A stretch of 64,000 bases of DNA from Jilunia laotingensis (GTDB taxonomy: Bacteria > Bacteroidota > Bacteroidia > Bacteroidales > Bacteroidaceae), in the NCBI RefSeq assembly GCF_014385165.1, contig NZ_JACRTF010000001.1, forward strand, positions 868,001-932,000, given 5' to 3'. A model generated the notes under the pieces. That model did no database searches and was not told where the DNA came from. It was given only the letters and a program-made list of their open reading frames with translations. The translations under genes and the position numbers were made by a program. Of the stretch, positions 63,699 to 64,000 are shown piece after piece (position 1 is the first letter of the stretch; the number at the start of each line of letters is the position of its first letter).

Positions 63699-64000
63699 CT
63701 ACCATTCCAGGAATTTGCCACGTGCTTTACGCTTTTGCAGTTCTTCTTGAAGAAATTTCTGACGGTCTTTAGCGATATACCGACGGGCAAAGATATTCGG
63801 AACGGCTACGCCCAGTGCAATGCAAAGAATGATCAAGGCTGAATTGATGCCATTGAAGAAAGCAAAGGTCACTTCCCCCACTACACCATGCATGCCGATA
63901 AAACCGAGCAGCGAACGGAACATCAGTACACCGGGAATCATCGGTATAACCGAAGGAATGGACAATACATGGTTGGGGACATGAAACCAATGAACGGCTT
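63699..64000 (-). CDS. ThrE/YjjB-like exporter, 5' end beyond window
   Basis: The open frame enters from the right edge (AVHWFHVPNHVLSIPSVIPMIPGVLMFRSLLG...) and ends at 63699, giving about 100 C-terminal residues. The motif PSVIPMIPGVLMFR and two hydrophobic segments match the ThrE_2/YjjB half of threonine/serine exporters. The codon that could serve as a start at 63965 is internal. The N-terminal part lies outside the window. Confidence 0.8.
   Translation of the reverse strand, partial: AVHWFHVPNHVLSIPSVIPMIPGVLMFRSLLGFIGMHGVVGEVTFAFFNGINSALIILCIALGVAVPNIFARRYIAKDRQKFLQEELQKRKARGKFLEW

Overview
The window looks like a chromosomal segment of a Bacteroides species (Bacteroidota, gut anaerobe). 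Supporting signs are NrfHA nitrite reductase, a fused MurF-Alr protein, a GSCFA-domain gene, a TonB receptor with a carboxypeptidase-regulatory-like N-terminus, Bacteroides-type -7 promoter boxes (TAnnTTTG), and a tRNA-Leu carrying a Bacteroides-style mobilizable element. The species cannot be fixed from the sequence alone.

Layout. 1-4.7 kb: a leftward operon nrfH-nrfA-resB-like-ccsA-like followed by a truncated outer-membrane porin; this is ammonia-forming nitrite respiration plus its cytochrome c maturation genes. A CRP/FNR-type palindrome sits in front of nrfH. 4.7-5.9 kb: a very AT-rich non-coding region with four tandem 23-bp palindromic repeats. 5.9-12.6 kb: three rightward secreted or surface proteins ending in Por/T9SS-like tails, one Omp28-like. 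12.6-15.4 kb: an AT-rich accessory patch (Crp/Fnr regulator and two GNAT acetyltransferases) that carries the scar of a lost integrase and so looks like the remains of an older element.

15.45-28.35 kb: an integrative mobilizable element of about 12.9 kb in the 3' end of tRNA-Leu(CAA). It has a tyrosine integrase, a DUF1016/PD-(D/E)XK protein, two Crp/Fnr regulators, a GNAT gene (the regulator and GNAT are duplicates of those in the older remnant), small lipoproteins, a frameshifted RteC-like gene, HTH proteins, a MobC-relaxase pair with a probable oriT, a Toprim primase, a RepA-like ATPase and a possible replication origin. 28.5-47 kb: ordinary chromosome, with a mannose-1-phosphate guanylyltransferase, a DUF418 membrane protein, a Dna2-like nuclease-helicase, a well-folded unassigned small RNA, tatC-tatA, murF-alr, GSCFA, a multi-PAS/GAF histidine kinase, and a TonB receptor with its lipoprotein partner. 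47-57.4 kb: a GH5 mannanase-like lipoprotein and a polymorphic-toxin locus. The latter has a small secreted YD-motif protein, a 2021-aa SpvB/FG-GAP/Rhs protein with a C-terminal PD-(D/E)XK nuclease tip, its immunity gene, and degraded immunity genes downstream.

57.4-64 kb: a non-coding stretch with four tandem 22-bp repeats, MscS, an AAA ATPase/DUF4435 pair with the composition and order of the PARIS phage-defence system, an EamA exporter with an inverted repeat over its promoter, a secreted alpha/beta hydrolase and the 3' part of a ThrE-like exporter gene. All functional statements come from reading motifs and translated sequences; no database search was possible.
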